This document shows positions 31,491 to 43,815 of a stretch of DNA of 64,000 nucleotides, piece by piece. Below the pieces are notes generated by a model. That model made no database searches, was not told the DNA's origin, and was given only the letters and a program-made list of their open reading frames with translations. The stretch's first letter is position 1. The number at the start of each line of letters is the position of its first letter. The stretch is from Perognathus longimembris pacificus (lineage: Eukaryota > Chordata > Mammalia > Rodentia > Heteromyidae): positions 47,451,062-47,515,061 of the forward strand of contig NC_063168.1 of assembly GCF_023159225.1 (NCBI RefSeq), given 5' to 3'. The translations under genes were made by a program, and so were the position numbers.

Positions 31491-33562
31491 CTCACCAACT
31501 TGTTAGGAAGATGCTCTTGTTTGTAGCTGTCTCTTCCTACTCTCAGGCTACACGGCGTTCTTACCTGCCCTTCTGATTCCTGCGCAGCCCTGCTGCTCTG
31601 AGGACCTGTTTATCTGCTTGCTGTGAGAAGGCTTCGGTCCTTACTGCTTTTGGAGAAACAGGGCTCTTCTCTTTTGCAGAAGTGTGTCTAAACATTTCCA
31701 AGAACCACATTACATCATCTTCCTGGGGGTCCCTTGTCTTCTGTCGTCAGCCAATTCTTCCCTAGCTTCTTCTCTAGCTTCAGAGTGCTATCTTGGGCTC
31801 ATTCTCCAACTATCAGCCACCCAAGAATCCTTATCAAAGCCCTACCTGGCTCTGGTTACTCCTATCCTGCTGTGACAGATGATCTCGACATCTCTTTGGG
31901 TGTCCTCTCAGCAAGAGAATGTGTCTCAAGATCTCAACTGTCCAGAAATAGCACCTTATATAGATCTTATATCGGGCCTCAATATTTGTGCTGCAAATTT
32001 GGATCCAGTGTCATCCAATCAGAAGTCTCTGCCCATCTCATTGCACATCTCCTCTATTATTGGAAGTGCCACTTTAATCCTAAGAGGGGAAACCCTCAGG
32101 GGTTCCTCGCTTGGAAGTAGAGTCACTTGGAAATTCAATTGAGTAATAGCAGAAGCCCACATGGTGAGCCATGACAGTTTTATATCTTCATTTCTACAAG
32201 CCTCTTCTTTGATGATTAACATTTTTTTCTAATTATGGATGTTAGACAACAAACTATGGTAGCATACTCAGTCTCTTGTCAAAAAAAAAAAAAAGCTCTT
32301 GTCCTATCACATTGGAATTGCTGATACTTTGAATTCTTATTCACAGTTACCATTATATCAACATTATAGACATTAGACCCATCACTAGATCTTGCATTTA
32401 ACTTGAGAATAAAGAAGCAAATACAAAATATTTTGCTTCTAAAGACAGCTTGGCAATCTTATTGCAATATAATATATACACCAAAACACATTATTCTAAA
32501 CAGCAACTCATAGTGTTTGCAAAACCATCAGGGGTTCCAAGGTTTAAGAAAGATTAAAAACTCTTTGTCAACTATGAGATCTTCTTAATAAACCCATAGC
32601 AATTTAAACAGTTCCGTGGCCCATGCTGATGAGTTGGTTGCTGCACATCTGGGCTGGGTGGTACTGAATGTCTATTCCATCTTTGTCAATGTGTTCCTCT
32701 TTTCTGGGGAAGTGGGGGCAAAAGGAGGACCTCCATGGGCCCAGGCATGTGGCTCTAGTTTTCCCCGGATTCAAACATTCCAGGGATTCTCAAAGAATAG
32801 GCCATCTCTTTTGCAGGTCAGAGGAAATGGGTAGCTATCCGGTTAAATAGATTTCATGCTTGACTTCATGGGAATAGCCCAAATGATGATCTGTTTGTGA
32901 GAGTCAATTAAAGAGGTAAAGAAGCACACGGGCTTTATTTGATTTAACTTCTGCTTGTTTCGTTGCTCCCTTAAGCATCTCAAAAGAAGAATGCTTCTTC
33001 TCCTAGCATCCTCCTTCCCCAAATGCTGGCCAGATCCTGTCGTTTACAGGGCACTGACCTTGAATTTGCTCAAAGGGAAGGCTTACCAGGCCAATCAAAA
33101 CATAGCTATTTCTTATTTCTCACAACTCTAAATACTGGATCTTCATTTTAACCTCCTTTCTCCAAAAACGTAACCTTCCTTACATTTCCTGAACCAAAAT
33201 CCTCATGAAGAAATGAAGAGTTGTATTTACTTAATATCACTTCCTTCAAAGTACTATTCCTATGCTCTCATTTAATGGAGGAGTCCAAATTTTTGGCTCA
33301 CATCATGGAGGCAAGATCTCCTGGTTCTTAAAATTGGGAATGCACATTCATGTTGACATCCACAGGTCTTTAAGCAGGGCATTTCTTTCTAACCTACCCA
33401 CCTTTAGCCTTCACCTTCCACCTTCTTAGGCATCCCACCTTTCCATCCTGACATGCAAGTTCCTGGAGTAGGGAGTGGATAGTGGATATGGTTCTGAGTT
33501 GGGTATAGGACACAGATACTTGTGTCTTTCATAAGGAGTGGAGTTGACATGGCTGTAACTAT
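31491..33562. other. Unannotated non-coding stretch
   Basis: About 2 kb without a recognised repeat. The plus-strand frames at 31734-32142 (up to 128 codons, overlapping) carry no domain I know. Confidence 0.4.
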
Positions 33563-33656
33563 CTCCTCCTCCTCCTCCTCCTCCTCCTCCTCCTCCTCCT
33601 CCTCCTCCTCCTCCTCCTCCTCCTCCTCCTCCTCCTCCTCCTCCTCCTCCTCCTCC
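33563..33656. repeat. (CCT)n trinucleotide repeat, ~31 units
   Basis: An almost perfect CTC/CCT run of about 94 bp. It yields poly-Glu/poly-Gly artefact frames on the minus strand. It is a pure homopurine-homopyrimidine mirror repeat. Confidence 0.98.
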
Positions 33657-34740
33657 CTTATCCTCATTAAAGTGGCTTGCTTGGGATAGTGAACAAGTTG
33701 ACTTCAAAGAAAAGTGGCTGTAGCCTTCTGCACATGATATTTTTCCAACATGCTGTAAGTTCTCCATCAAAAGCGAAGCCGTCATTTGTTGTTATCAGGA
33801 TCCATAGCCAAATTGTTGAGGGTGACAGAGTTTTATTAGCTCTGTTTTTGCAATAATCTGTCCTACTCTAGAGATAAATTGTGAAAGTCTGCCTTCACCC
33901 CAACTTTGTTTTACAGTTCATAGATGCATAACACAATGAATGGTTTAGAACTATTTCCAACCTGCAGTGATGGATGGCAGTTTCTTGGATATTGGTGGGT
34001 ATCTGTAACTCTGAGGAGTGTTTTAATCATTCAAAGGGGTGGGAAAACAGGTGGACTCTGTGAGTCACAAATGGAATCCAGTGACTTTATTTCTGGTATT
34101 TCTCCTATCTCATGTGTGGCCTTGGATACTTCCTTGAGTCCCCAATTTATGTATCTATAAAAAGAGGAGGGCTGGGTAAGCTCTAGATCCCTTTGTTGTC
34201 TTCTTATTCTAACACATGAATCATGAAAAGAAATCATGAAAACATCCAATCCAATCCAGAAAAATAACTGCAATTTGGTTTTATATGGTGTTAAAGATTC
34301 CCATTTGGCTTTTGAATCTCTTAACTACTCAATATGTATACTTCTGGAATTCTGCTAGATTTCTATAAACTATTTTTTAAATTGATTTGGGGCCAGTATA
34401 AAATGCTCTCTTAATATCCAAGGCTCACATTCTGAGTGAGAAGGCCTATTTCAAATGGCATGTTATTCTTGCAGCAATTGTTAAGTGCTAGGTTTTATGA
34501 TGTTTTAACATTCATTGCATTCATTATCTAAACACTCTCTGTAATCCAGTGAGTGTAAGGTTCATAAATAGACTGGAATTCCTTCTGGGTTTGATTTAAT
34601 CTGCTGATTCTAAGTGGATGGCTTCACATATCTGCCCCTTCTTTCTCAATAGGCCTAGATTTGGAAATGTTCTGACTCTGCTCTTGATCCTAAATCTCCA
34701 TAACTTTGTGGAAGGAAAAATAATGTTGCTACATCTTCAT
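33657..34740. other. Mostly unannotated stretch with MIR-like trace
   Basis: 34075-34215 ('tgtggccttggatacttcct', 'tgtatctataaaaagaggag') follows the MIR 3' pattern weakly. The rest is unassigned. Confidence 0.4.
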
Positions 34741-34744
34741 CCCC

Positions 34745-34876
34745 AAGTTTATTTATTTATTTATTTGCTTGTTTGTTTTGTGCTGGGGCTTGAACTCAGG
34801 ACCTGGGTGCTGTCCCTTAGGTTTTTCACTTAAGGCTGGCACTCTACTACTTGAACCACAGCTCCATTTCCAGTTT

Positions 34877-34934
<58 letters not shown>

Positions 34935-35050
34935 TAATTGGAAATAAGAGTCTCATAGACTTTCCTGCCCAGGCTGCTTTCAAAACTTGATCATTAGATA
35001 TCAGCCTCCTGGGTAGCTAGGATTACAGGCATGAGCCACTAGTGCCTAGG
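34745..35050 (-). mobile_element. Two-module SINE, antisense, with internal (GT)n
   Basis: TTTA/TTTG tail, then 'gggcttgaactcaggacctg', 'aaccacagctccatttccag', a (GT)n run, 'ctaattggaaataagagtct' and 'cctgggtagctaggattaca'. The GT run interrupts the linker between the modules, where copies normally have 'ttggttaatt'-like sequence. Confidence 0.85.
34880..34933. repeat. (GT)n microsatellite inside a SINE
   Basis: A GT run of about 54 bp in the SINE linker. Confidence 0.97.
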
Positions 35051-36769
<1,719 letters not shown>

Positions 36770-36989
36770 GTCTCATTCTCCCTCTCTCTTGCCTTTCCCA
36801 CCCCCATTACTAAAATAACTTTCCTCTGGGGTGAAGGCTTTGCAGAAAAGCAATGGCGAATGGAAATCCAGAGAGAATTATACCAAGTCCAAAAGCAAGT
36901 GCAAAATCAGACGAAATCGTGGAGGTTAGAGAATAAAAAAATTCTTCTGCAAAGAAAACAAGTTTCCGCTTGTCTATTTATGCCCACCT

Positions 36990-37190
36990 CCATACCTGCC
37001 ATTGAGAGTTAGAATAAATTATAATAGAGCTTGCGGTTCACCCATGAATTTGCACGCCATTCACTCCACTTGGAGTGGCTCTCCCCAGTCAGATGCAAAT
37101 AGCTCAGGTCTTTATTTCCAGATTGCGTGTGGAATTGTCAGCGAGGCAGGGCAATCTCATCTCTTTAATAAACTGGGCACCAGCAAATAT
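36990..37190. promoter_or_regulatory. Candidate conserved regulatory element with a POU octamer
   Basis: Repeat-free sequence with a perfect octamer ATGCAAAT at 37093-37100, 'aaattataat' and 'tttaataaac' A/T cores and 'gattgcgtgtggaattgtca'. It lies about 400 bp upstream of the CpG island. Regulatory function is inferred from motif content and position. Confidence 0.4.
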
Positions 37191-37559
37191 TTCTTGAGTT
37201 TCTTGTGGAAGCTACATGTCCAACACGGGGCACACTTTCAGGGCCAGTGACATCACCTGCTCACCTTCTCTGTCTGAGTACGGGAGCCTGTGCAGATTTG
37301 GGGTTTGCAGTGCACACCCAGCCACAACATACTAACTGGCAACAGTGTGTTCACATATACTTCGAACTTTCTGGAGGGTCCATTCCCTGACTAGCTGCAG
37401 TCTGGTATGGTGGGAATGAGCGATGGGGGCAGGCAGGTCGTTAGGAACCTCCGGTCTCCCCCACAATCCCCTTGACCTGCTCACTAATCAATGCAAATGT
37501 CCTAGAAGGCCGGGCCCACAAGTGGCATTCCAGAGAGCCAGGACCACCAGCTGAGCTTT
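37191..37559. promoter_or_regulatory. Upstream flank of the CpG island, second octamer
   Basis: A second perfect ATGCAAAT lies at 37491-37498, preceded by 'ctaatca', giving a homeodomain-octamer pair. 'gagctttaaataagtgcaga' (37552-37571) carries a TATA-like TTTAAATA at the island edge. Whether either is used is unknown. Confidence 0.35.
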
Positions 37560-39070
37560 AAATAAGTGCAGATGTGACAGGCCGGGGAGAGGGGCCGGCG
37601 GCCTCCCGCCCCGCACCACCTTCCCTGCGCAGGCTGCGCGCCCGCCCGCGGACACTGAAATCCCGGAGGCTGGGATGCGGCCGCGAGACAGTGGCCGAGA
37701 GGTGCACGGAGGCCCCTGGATTTAAGGACAGCATGGGAACACGGGGTGAACTCGCGTGCCCACACCCTTGCTGGCCTCGCGGCTCCTTCCTTAGGGAGGC
37801 GGGGGCATGATCCGCCCCAGCCCCTCGACAGGCCTCATCCTCGGGCCAGAGCCTCGATCCCCGCTAGAGAAATCGCCAACCTGGATGGCGGCTGGGGCTC
37901 ATAATCGAGTCACCCCCACTCCACGCGGGCATGCTCGTCTTGCGTCCCGGCCTGGGAGTCGCGCCCCCTGACCGTGGGGGCCCAGACAGCCTCGAGGTCA
38001 AGCCCCGGGCAGACCCCACGCCGCGGTGAGGTCACTGTGGGACCCCCTCTTCCTTCGGCTCCAAGTCTAACCAAGCCTAGCGCACGACTTTGGCTTGATT
38101 GACACCGTCCTTGTCCCCTAGCTTGAGGCGGCTCCAGTCACCCCACCGGGCCTGGGCTCCCAGCCCTCTCGGCCACCTTCGCCTGGGCGCTCGCATCCCA
38201 ATCCGCCCTGCGGGTCCAAGTCGACCCCACTCCTCTCCCATCTCCACTGATCTTCACTCAGGGTGGCCCACGTCCTCCCCAAGAGACATTCTCTCCAGGC
38301 CCCAGGACCGCGCCCCAGGGAGAAGGATCCCCCGAGAAACCTCTTAGACCAGCCCCTCCGCCGGGACTCGGCCTCCTCCCCTTGGCCGCGCCGGGCCTGT
38401 CTAACGCCTTTCGGCTCCTGCCCAGCTCGCCGCGCCCCGGCGCCTCCGGACGCCCCGCCGGCTGCCGAGAGCCTGGGAGTTCGGCTGGGCTCCGTGCAGG
38501 GGCCGCGCGCCAGCGTCGCGGAGCTGCCAGCGTTTCCCCAGCGGCCGCCGAGCCCCGCGTCTCTCGGCTCTCCCAGCCCCGCGCGGCGTCCACAACTCCA
38601 CGCGGGAGCCCTCTGTTAGCCGCCGCTGCCCCAGCTCTCCCAGCTCTCAGCCCCGGCCCAGGTCCCAGCCCCGCCGGCCCTAGCTGGGCTCCGGGAGCCA
38701 CGTGCGCCCAGCAGCAGCCTCACCCAGCCGGGGCAGCGCGGGACCCGCCGCCGCCTCCTCAGCCGCAGCCGCCGCCCGTGCGCTGCCGCCGCCCGCCCGC
38801 ACCTGCACCCACCTCTGCCGCTCGCCTCGGTGTCGGCGCGCGGGATGCCACTGGCTACACATACACAGACAAACAAACACAAAGTATCTATGTTCCAGAG
38901 ACCTGATCGGAGGAGACCGGGACCCGGCAGTCCGAGCGCGGAGGCGCGGGGGGCGCCACTGGCCCGGAGCGACCTGGCTGGGCGCTCAGACTCCTTGACT
39001 GAGCCCGAGAGGCGGCAACACTGGGTGTCGGTGGGGAGCGACTCCTACACCACAGAGTGACAAACAGCTT
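37560..39070. promoter_or_regulatory. CpG island, probable promoter/first exon
   Basis: The only strongly CpG-dense block of the window; 38401-38460 alone has 11 CpGs in 60 bp. It is G+C-rich across ~1.5 kb, with GC-box-like 'ggggccggcggcctcccgcc' stretches and no repeats. Neither strand has a frame with recognisable protein domains; the 174-codon plus and 147-codon minus frames are Pro/Ala/Gly/Arg-rich, as expected from composition. A donor-like 'gcg|gtgagg' lies at about 38023. A constitutive or developmental promoter with a noncoding 5' exon, or a lncRNA promoter, is likely. Transcription direction is not determined. Confidence 0.7.
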
Positions 39071-41129
39071 CAGATCGAGGACCCGTCACTGGGTTTCTGT
39101 AGACCTGGAAGGACCTAGAAATAAATGCTGGTCGGAAGCAACAATAAAAACTTGTATTTATTGGGTAGAAGTCCTAAAAGAGGTCAACACAAGCCCAGGA
39201 CACACAATAATTAAATGCTGGGTAACACGATGACCGGACTACCAGGACGGTGAGCTACCCAGGACAATCTCATGAAATTTTCAATTCCCCCCCCCCCCAA
39301 GGGCGAAAGTTAACGAAATGAATTTCCCTACAGCGAGCAATCCCAAAGGGTGTTACTTTCCTAAAGAAAGAATTCTTAGGGTGTTCTCGTGTAAAACACT
39401 ATGCACAAAACAGCCGAACAAAATCAAGCTAAAGAACTACTAAATCTCCTTGTGTAGTTTATTCCGTCATCCCAAAATAGTCATTGGTTTGCATAGTAAA
39501 TCGAAATCCCACAGGGCCAGATGGAGCTGCCCTTTCTCAGCTTTCTCACACCCCAAAAGAAGGACCAAGAGCACACTAGCATTTTCTTCATTAAACAGAA
39601 TAAATCGTCCTTTTGAAAAGCCTGACGTGTTTAAGATTGAGATGCACGGAATATGTGTATTTTATATTTTGGAAGACGGTGCAGGTATGGGTAGATTTAA
39701 ATGATGGGGTTTGTGTCTTTTAAAGGGTCAAACATAGGATCTGGTTTTAAGGGAAGGCAGTGAGATTGAGAATCAGTGTGCCTAGCCTCAGATGGAGAAT
39801 AATGCAAACCTGACCACGAATTTGCTGACACATCCTGGAAAAATGATGCGATGTGCCAATCAGTACGAAGGTCATTAATCAAAAATGATTTCATATTTGC
39901 ATTCAATTATCCAAATGACTCCATTCTGAGAATCTTCGCAAGCAAGCAGTTTGTAAATTAGCCAGGATCTTCTACACTCCTGCTCACTTAGTGGTGAATT
40001 ATTGAACAGTAACTATCTTCATTTAACTTGTAATATTTAATAGCTAGAGAATTAGTAGTGTGGTTAAAAATGGAGTGTGAGAATTTCACAGTTAATTTTT
40101 CTAAACTAGTAGGAACTGCAGAAATACTCGAGATTTTTTTTAAAGCATGTTAGCACAAACAGCTAAATCTAGGAAACAAAATCAGAATGGTCCTAATATC
40201 TGAAGATGTTGCATGTATGGTTTCTGAAATAATTTTTTGCATACAAATTCAGAAGCCTTTTAAAATCTCCATTAAAACATGCAAAACAGGCTGTATGGAG
40301 ACAGGCATTTTGTCTTGTGTAACTAGAATCTCTAGTATGCCACATAATAAATGAAAACCTACATTAGTTTTATTTCCTAAGTATCAGTAATTTAAATTCC
40401 CTGAATATAATTGACCTTATGGAGTTGAATCATAGGACGGAAAAGCTACTGGGGAAACTCTTTATATACAATTATGCAGATTAGTAGTATTTTTTAAAGT
40501 CACTAATAACTACACATATAAATTTTCTGGGTTGAAGAAGAGGCTGTAAATTGATCTTCTATAATTTTCTAGCCATTTTTAATATGTGATAATTTATTAC
40601 ACATAAACATCCCTGAGAGCTATTTTATTGTAAAGAAATAATTTTCTTTGCTGTCTGTGATGCCTATGAGGGCAACTTTTTATTATATTTTTGAAAGCTC
40701 TTAAATTTGATGATTAAACAAATTACTTCAAACTGTTTCTCAGATCATGAATAATATTTAATTATGGTAAATGCCTTTAAAATGCAAAAAGCAACATCAG
40801 TATTGAACTTCATAACCAAGAATCTGTACACAAAACAGGAAATACATATCAATTAAAACCAAGGTCCTGGTATAGAAAGACATTAAAAGTTATGCTTGGC
40901 GAAAAACAACAATAACTCTATTTTACCAACAATTCTTAAGGTCTGCTTTTTAAAATGATGACATTTCTCAGAGACCCTTCTCATCAACCTTGCACAATTG
41001 CAGCAGTGTGTGTATATGGTGTGTGTGTGTGTGATGTGTGTGTGTAATTTTCATTTAGTCCTTACAAGGCAAAGAAATAAAAAAAGAAAGAAAATCTTAA
41101 GCTACCCTGACACACATAAAGACTTATAG
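39071..41129. other. Repeat-free AT-rich stretch downstream of the CpG island
   Basis: About 2 kb with no dispersed repeats and long runs of balanced A/T-rich sequence. It could be a first intron or gene-proximal regulatory DNA. A C-run lies at 39288-39298 and a short GT repeat at 41018-41046. Confidence 0.5.
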
Positions 41130-41345
41130 TTTATTAATCAGAGAATTTAGCTTATCCCCCTCACTATTCATCTGAAATTAATTAAGTGTGTAGAATTACA
41201 AGGTGGGTGTATCCCCGGCAGCAGGCCCTGCTCGGACTAATCAAAAGGGCATATGTTGAATGAGCACAATTTAGTTAAGGTTAATCCAGTGAAGATGATA
41301 CCTCCCTGGTCTTAATTACTCTAGGTGATAGATTGTGGAATGGGA
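41130..41345. promoter_or_regulatory. Candidate conserved noncoding element
   Basis: Dense in homeodomain, TCF and POU-like cores ('ctgaaattaattaagtgtg', 'cggactaatcaaaagggcat', 'gttaaggttaatccagtgaa', 'ggtcttaattactctagg'), with no repeats and no frame. It has the texture of a developmental enhancer; not verified by alignment. Confidence 0.4.
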
Positions 41346-41764
41346 AAATAGGAAGGAAGGGAAATTTGGTCCTGCTGAATACCAGGATTTTCTAATTTAA
41401 TTTAGCTCTGTGTTTTCACAGAAGCAAACAGTTTCCATTCAGAGAGCAGGACCACACTCTTTGGGGTTCTTGTTCTAGGTGGATGAAAAAAAGAAAACAA
41501 TAGTTGCACGTGCATGTTTAAGAAAAATAAATGAGAACCACACATGGATGTTTCAAAGGTGTTTGTGATGATGTGTCTTCCCTACATATATATCCGTTTG
41601 AGAATTTTACCATAGCTCAGTGGATTCTTTGTGATTTTTGCTGATGGTTGGTTATTTTTTGGAATTCTCTGAATGCCTTGATGGCTCACCCTGCTGAAAC
41701 AGAGACAGTGAAGTTCCTCTACCTATAAGACTTCATTGATACAATGAACACATTTGTATTATTC
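41346..41764. other. Repeat-free stretch
   Basis: Apparently unique. Last part of the repeat-depleted interval. Confidence 0.45.
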
Positions 41765-42150
41765 AAAACAGTGCAATTTATTTTTAATTATAATTTTATT
41801 CTATTTAGTTATACAAAGGAGTTAGCATTCAACAGATCATTTTATAAATACAATGCATCCCGAATGATTTTTTAAACCATTTTTCCCATCCCTCCCAACC
41901 TAACCCCCCTCCACTCAATTTTCCTAATTTCATAGGATTATCCATTGAATATTATGACTGCATTCTTCCCCCTTCCTCTCTTCAAACAATGGAATCTAAA
42001 TCTTCTAAGCATACAACCTATCACCATGGAAAACTGCACAAACACAATCCAAGCAATAGACACCAGTTGCAAGAATACATGCTTTGTGTTCTATGTATCC
42101 AAAGCTCAAATAGACAACTCTGTATTGTTCCCAGACAGGAGCATGCTCAC
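41765..42150 (-). mobile_element. L1 3' UTR, antisense, older subfamily
   Basis: On the minus strand: a purine-rich block, 'gggatgcattgtatttataa', 'atgatctgttgaatgctaac', 'tcctttgtataactaaatag', then 'aataaaattataattaa'. This parallels the other L1 3' ends here ('...taacccctctgtac...gacaataaa'). Confidence 0.65.
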
Positions 42151-42406
42151 AGTCAAATGAGAAGGCAGGTTCTGGGCACTGCTAGAGCTGTTTCTTAAGC
42201 TGAGAGTTGGTTGGTAGAAACATGTCTACATATAAAAATTTATTGAGCTTATGCATTTGTGAACTTCTGGCTTCTGCATTTTTTGGATATATTTTTATTT
42301 CAATAAAATATTTGCAAGAAGCAAAATAGAGAAAAAGCCACTAAGAAGAAATGGAATTGTGAAATAACACATTTTCAAAAGGCAGGGGGTTAAGGATGAG
42401 GATGTA

Positions 42407-42410
<4 letters not shown>
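42151..42410. other. Unannotated spacer
   Basis: No recognised feature. Confidence 0.4.

Positions 42411-42472
<62 letters not shown>
42411..42472. repeat. Compound (CA)n(GA)n microsatellite
   Basis: About 32 bp of CA, a short 'catacaca' break, and about 24 bp of GA. Confidence 0.95.
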
Positions 42473-43635
42473 AACTGCATGAGGTATCCTAGCAAAATAT
42501 TATTAGCAAGGTTTAAATAAATCCACTTTGCCATTTTCTATATTTGAGTACCACCAAACTGCTTCTGCTCCAATATTCAGCCTTCCACATGCCTGGATCC
42601 TTGTAGTTTCTTATGTTAAAAATGAAATTCTATTCGACAGTTTTAGAATCAGATTCTTTGCATCCTTGTTTAGGGGCAGTGTCCTCTGGCCCCCTGCAAG
42701 TAATTTTTTTCCCCCAAGCACAGGCATTAAAATATCATCAGATGATTTCCTTGTTTTCAATTTTATGATATATTTTCTATTCAGGAGGGGGTATCTGTTT
42801 CTGATTTATTACCATTTGATCCCCTAGTTTCCTGCCATTGATCAAGCCTAATACTTAGCTCAGCTGATGAGTTTTATATGAAATCTGATATTTCAGGAAG
42901 ATGAAGGATGAACTCATTTTTAATATTTTTTTTTTTGCCCTTCATCTCTTTCAGAGTTTGACGTGCACACAAGGTCCAGAAGAGCCTGAAAATATATTTG
43001 TTTTCCACTCCTTTTTCCTTATTCAGAACTTTTGGGAAGTAAACATGTATTTATCAGCAAAACAGATGTTTGTCAAATGTCATCCACATCCTGTCCTCGT
43101 ATATACATTTACACTCTCCCACCAAAACACGCCTTCACCCCACTACTAGCCGGCTGCCTGCCCTGCTATCTCCAGCCAAGTCTCGGTCAATACGGTTAAC
43201 CCCTGGAAACATCTGTATTTGATCAGTTTGTATAAAATGGGGCCTTGCTAACGCGGGACTCTCCTAGTCAGCTACGGCAATAGTTGATTCACCAGAGCTG
43301 CCCCAACCTCCCTCAGGAAATCTTCTTATTTTTCCTTCTGAGACTCTACAATGTCCAGCCTATGTCCTCCTGTAATGAGCCTAGGGGCATCAGTTTCCCA
43401 GTTTCCCAGCCGGCATCACACTGGGAAAAGGATTTCCTATCAATGGGGAAAATGTCATTCTAATAACTGTTGAAGCTAGATGCTTTGTTGTCCTTTATCT
43501 ACTTCGTTACTGAGAAAGAGCAACACATAGAATCTGATCAGATAGCAACATGTGGTCAGCATTTCAGCCACCCAAGGCCTTGTTTGTTCAGTCCTGTGCT
43601 CCTAAGGGCACATTGGCAAAGGAATCATCGTGTCC

Positions 43636-43640
<5 letters not shown>
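42473..43640. other. Unannotated non-coding stretch
   Basis: No recognised repeat or exon. Confidence 0.4.
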
Positions 43641-43694
<54 letters not shown>

Positions 43695-43696
43695 GC
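43641..43696. repeat. Compound (AC)20(GC)8 tract
   Basis: 40 bp of AC run straight into 16 bp of GC, all alternating purine-pyrimidine. Confidence 0.98.
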
Positions 43697-43815
43697 CTCC
43701 TTTTTCCTCCTCCTCACCTTTCCCTTTCTCCCTTCCTCCTCCTTTTTTCTTCCTTTCTTCTTTTCCTCCTTCTGTTACCTCTCTGTACCTCCTCCTCATT
43801 TCTCTCCCCCCCACA
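43697..43815. repeat. Pyrimidine-rich low-complexity tract
   Basis: CCT/CTT-rich sequence adjoining the AC/GC tract. Confidence 0.85.

Noticed and set aside
31734..32142. Overlapping plus-strand frames of 128 and 87 codons
   Set aside because: Two overlapping frames, neither with a known domain. Not distinguishable from chance in non-coding DNA.
33404..33785. Minus-strand frames rich in poly-Glu and poly-Gly
   Set aside because: They are translations of the (CCT)n microsatellite.
38258..38906. Long overlapping frames on both strands (174 codons plus, 147 codons minus)
   Set aside because: Both lie in the CpG island, are Pro/Ala/Gly/Arg-rich and have no domain. High G+C suppresses stop codons, so such frames arise by chance on both strands.
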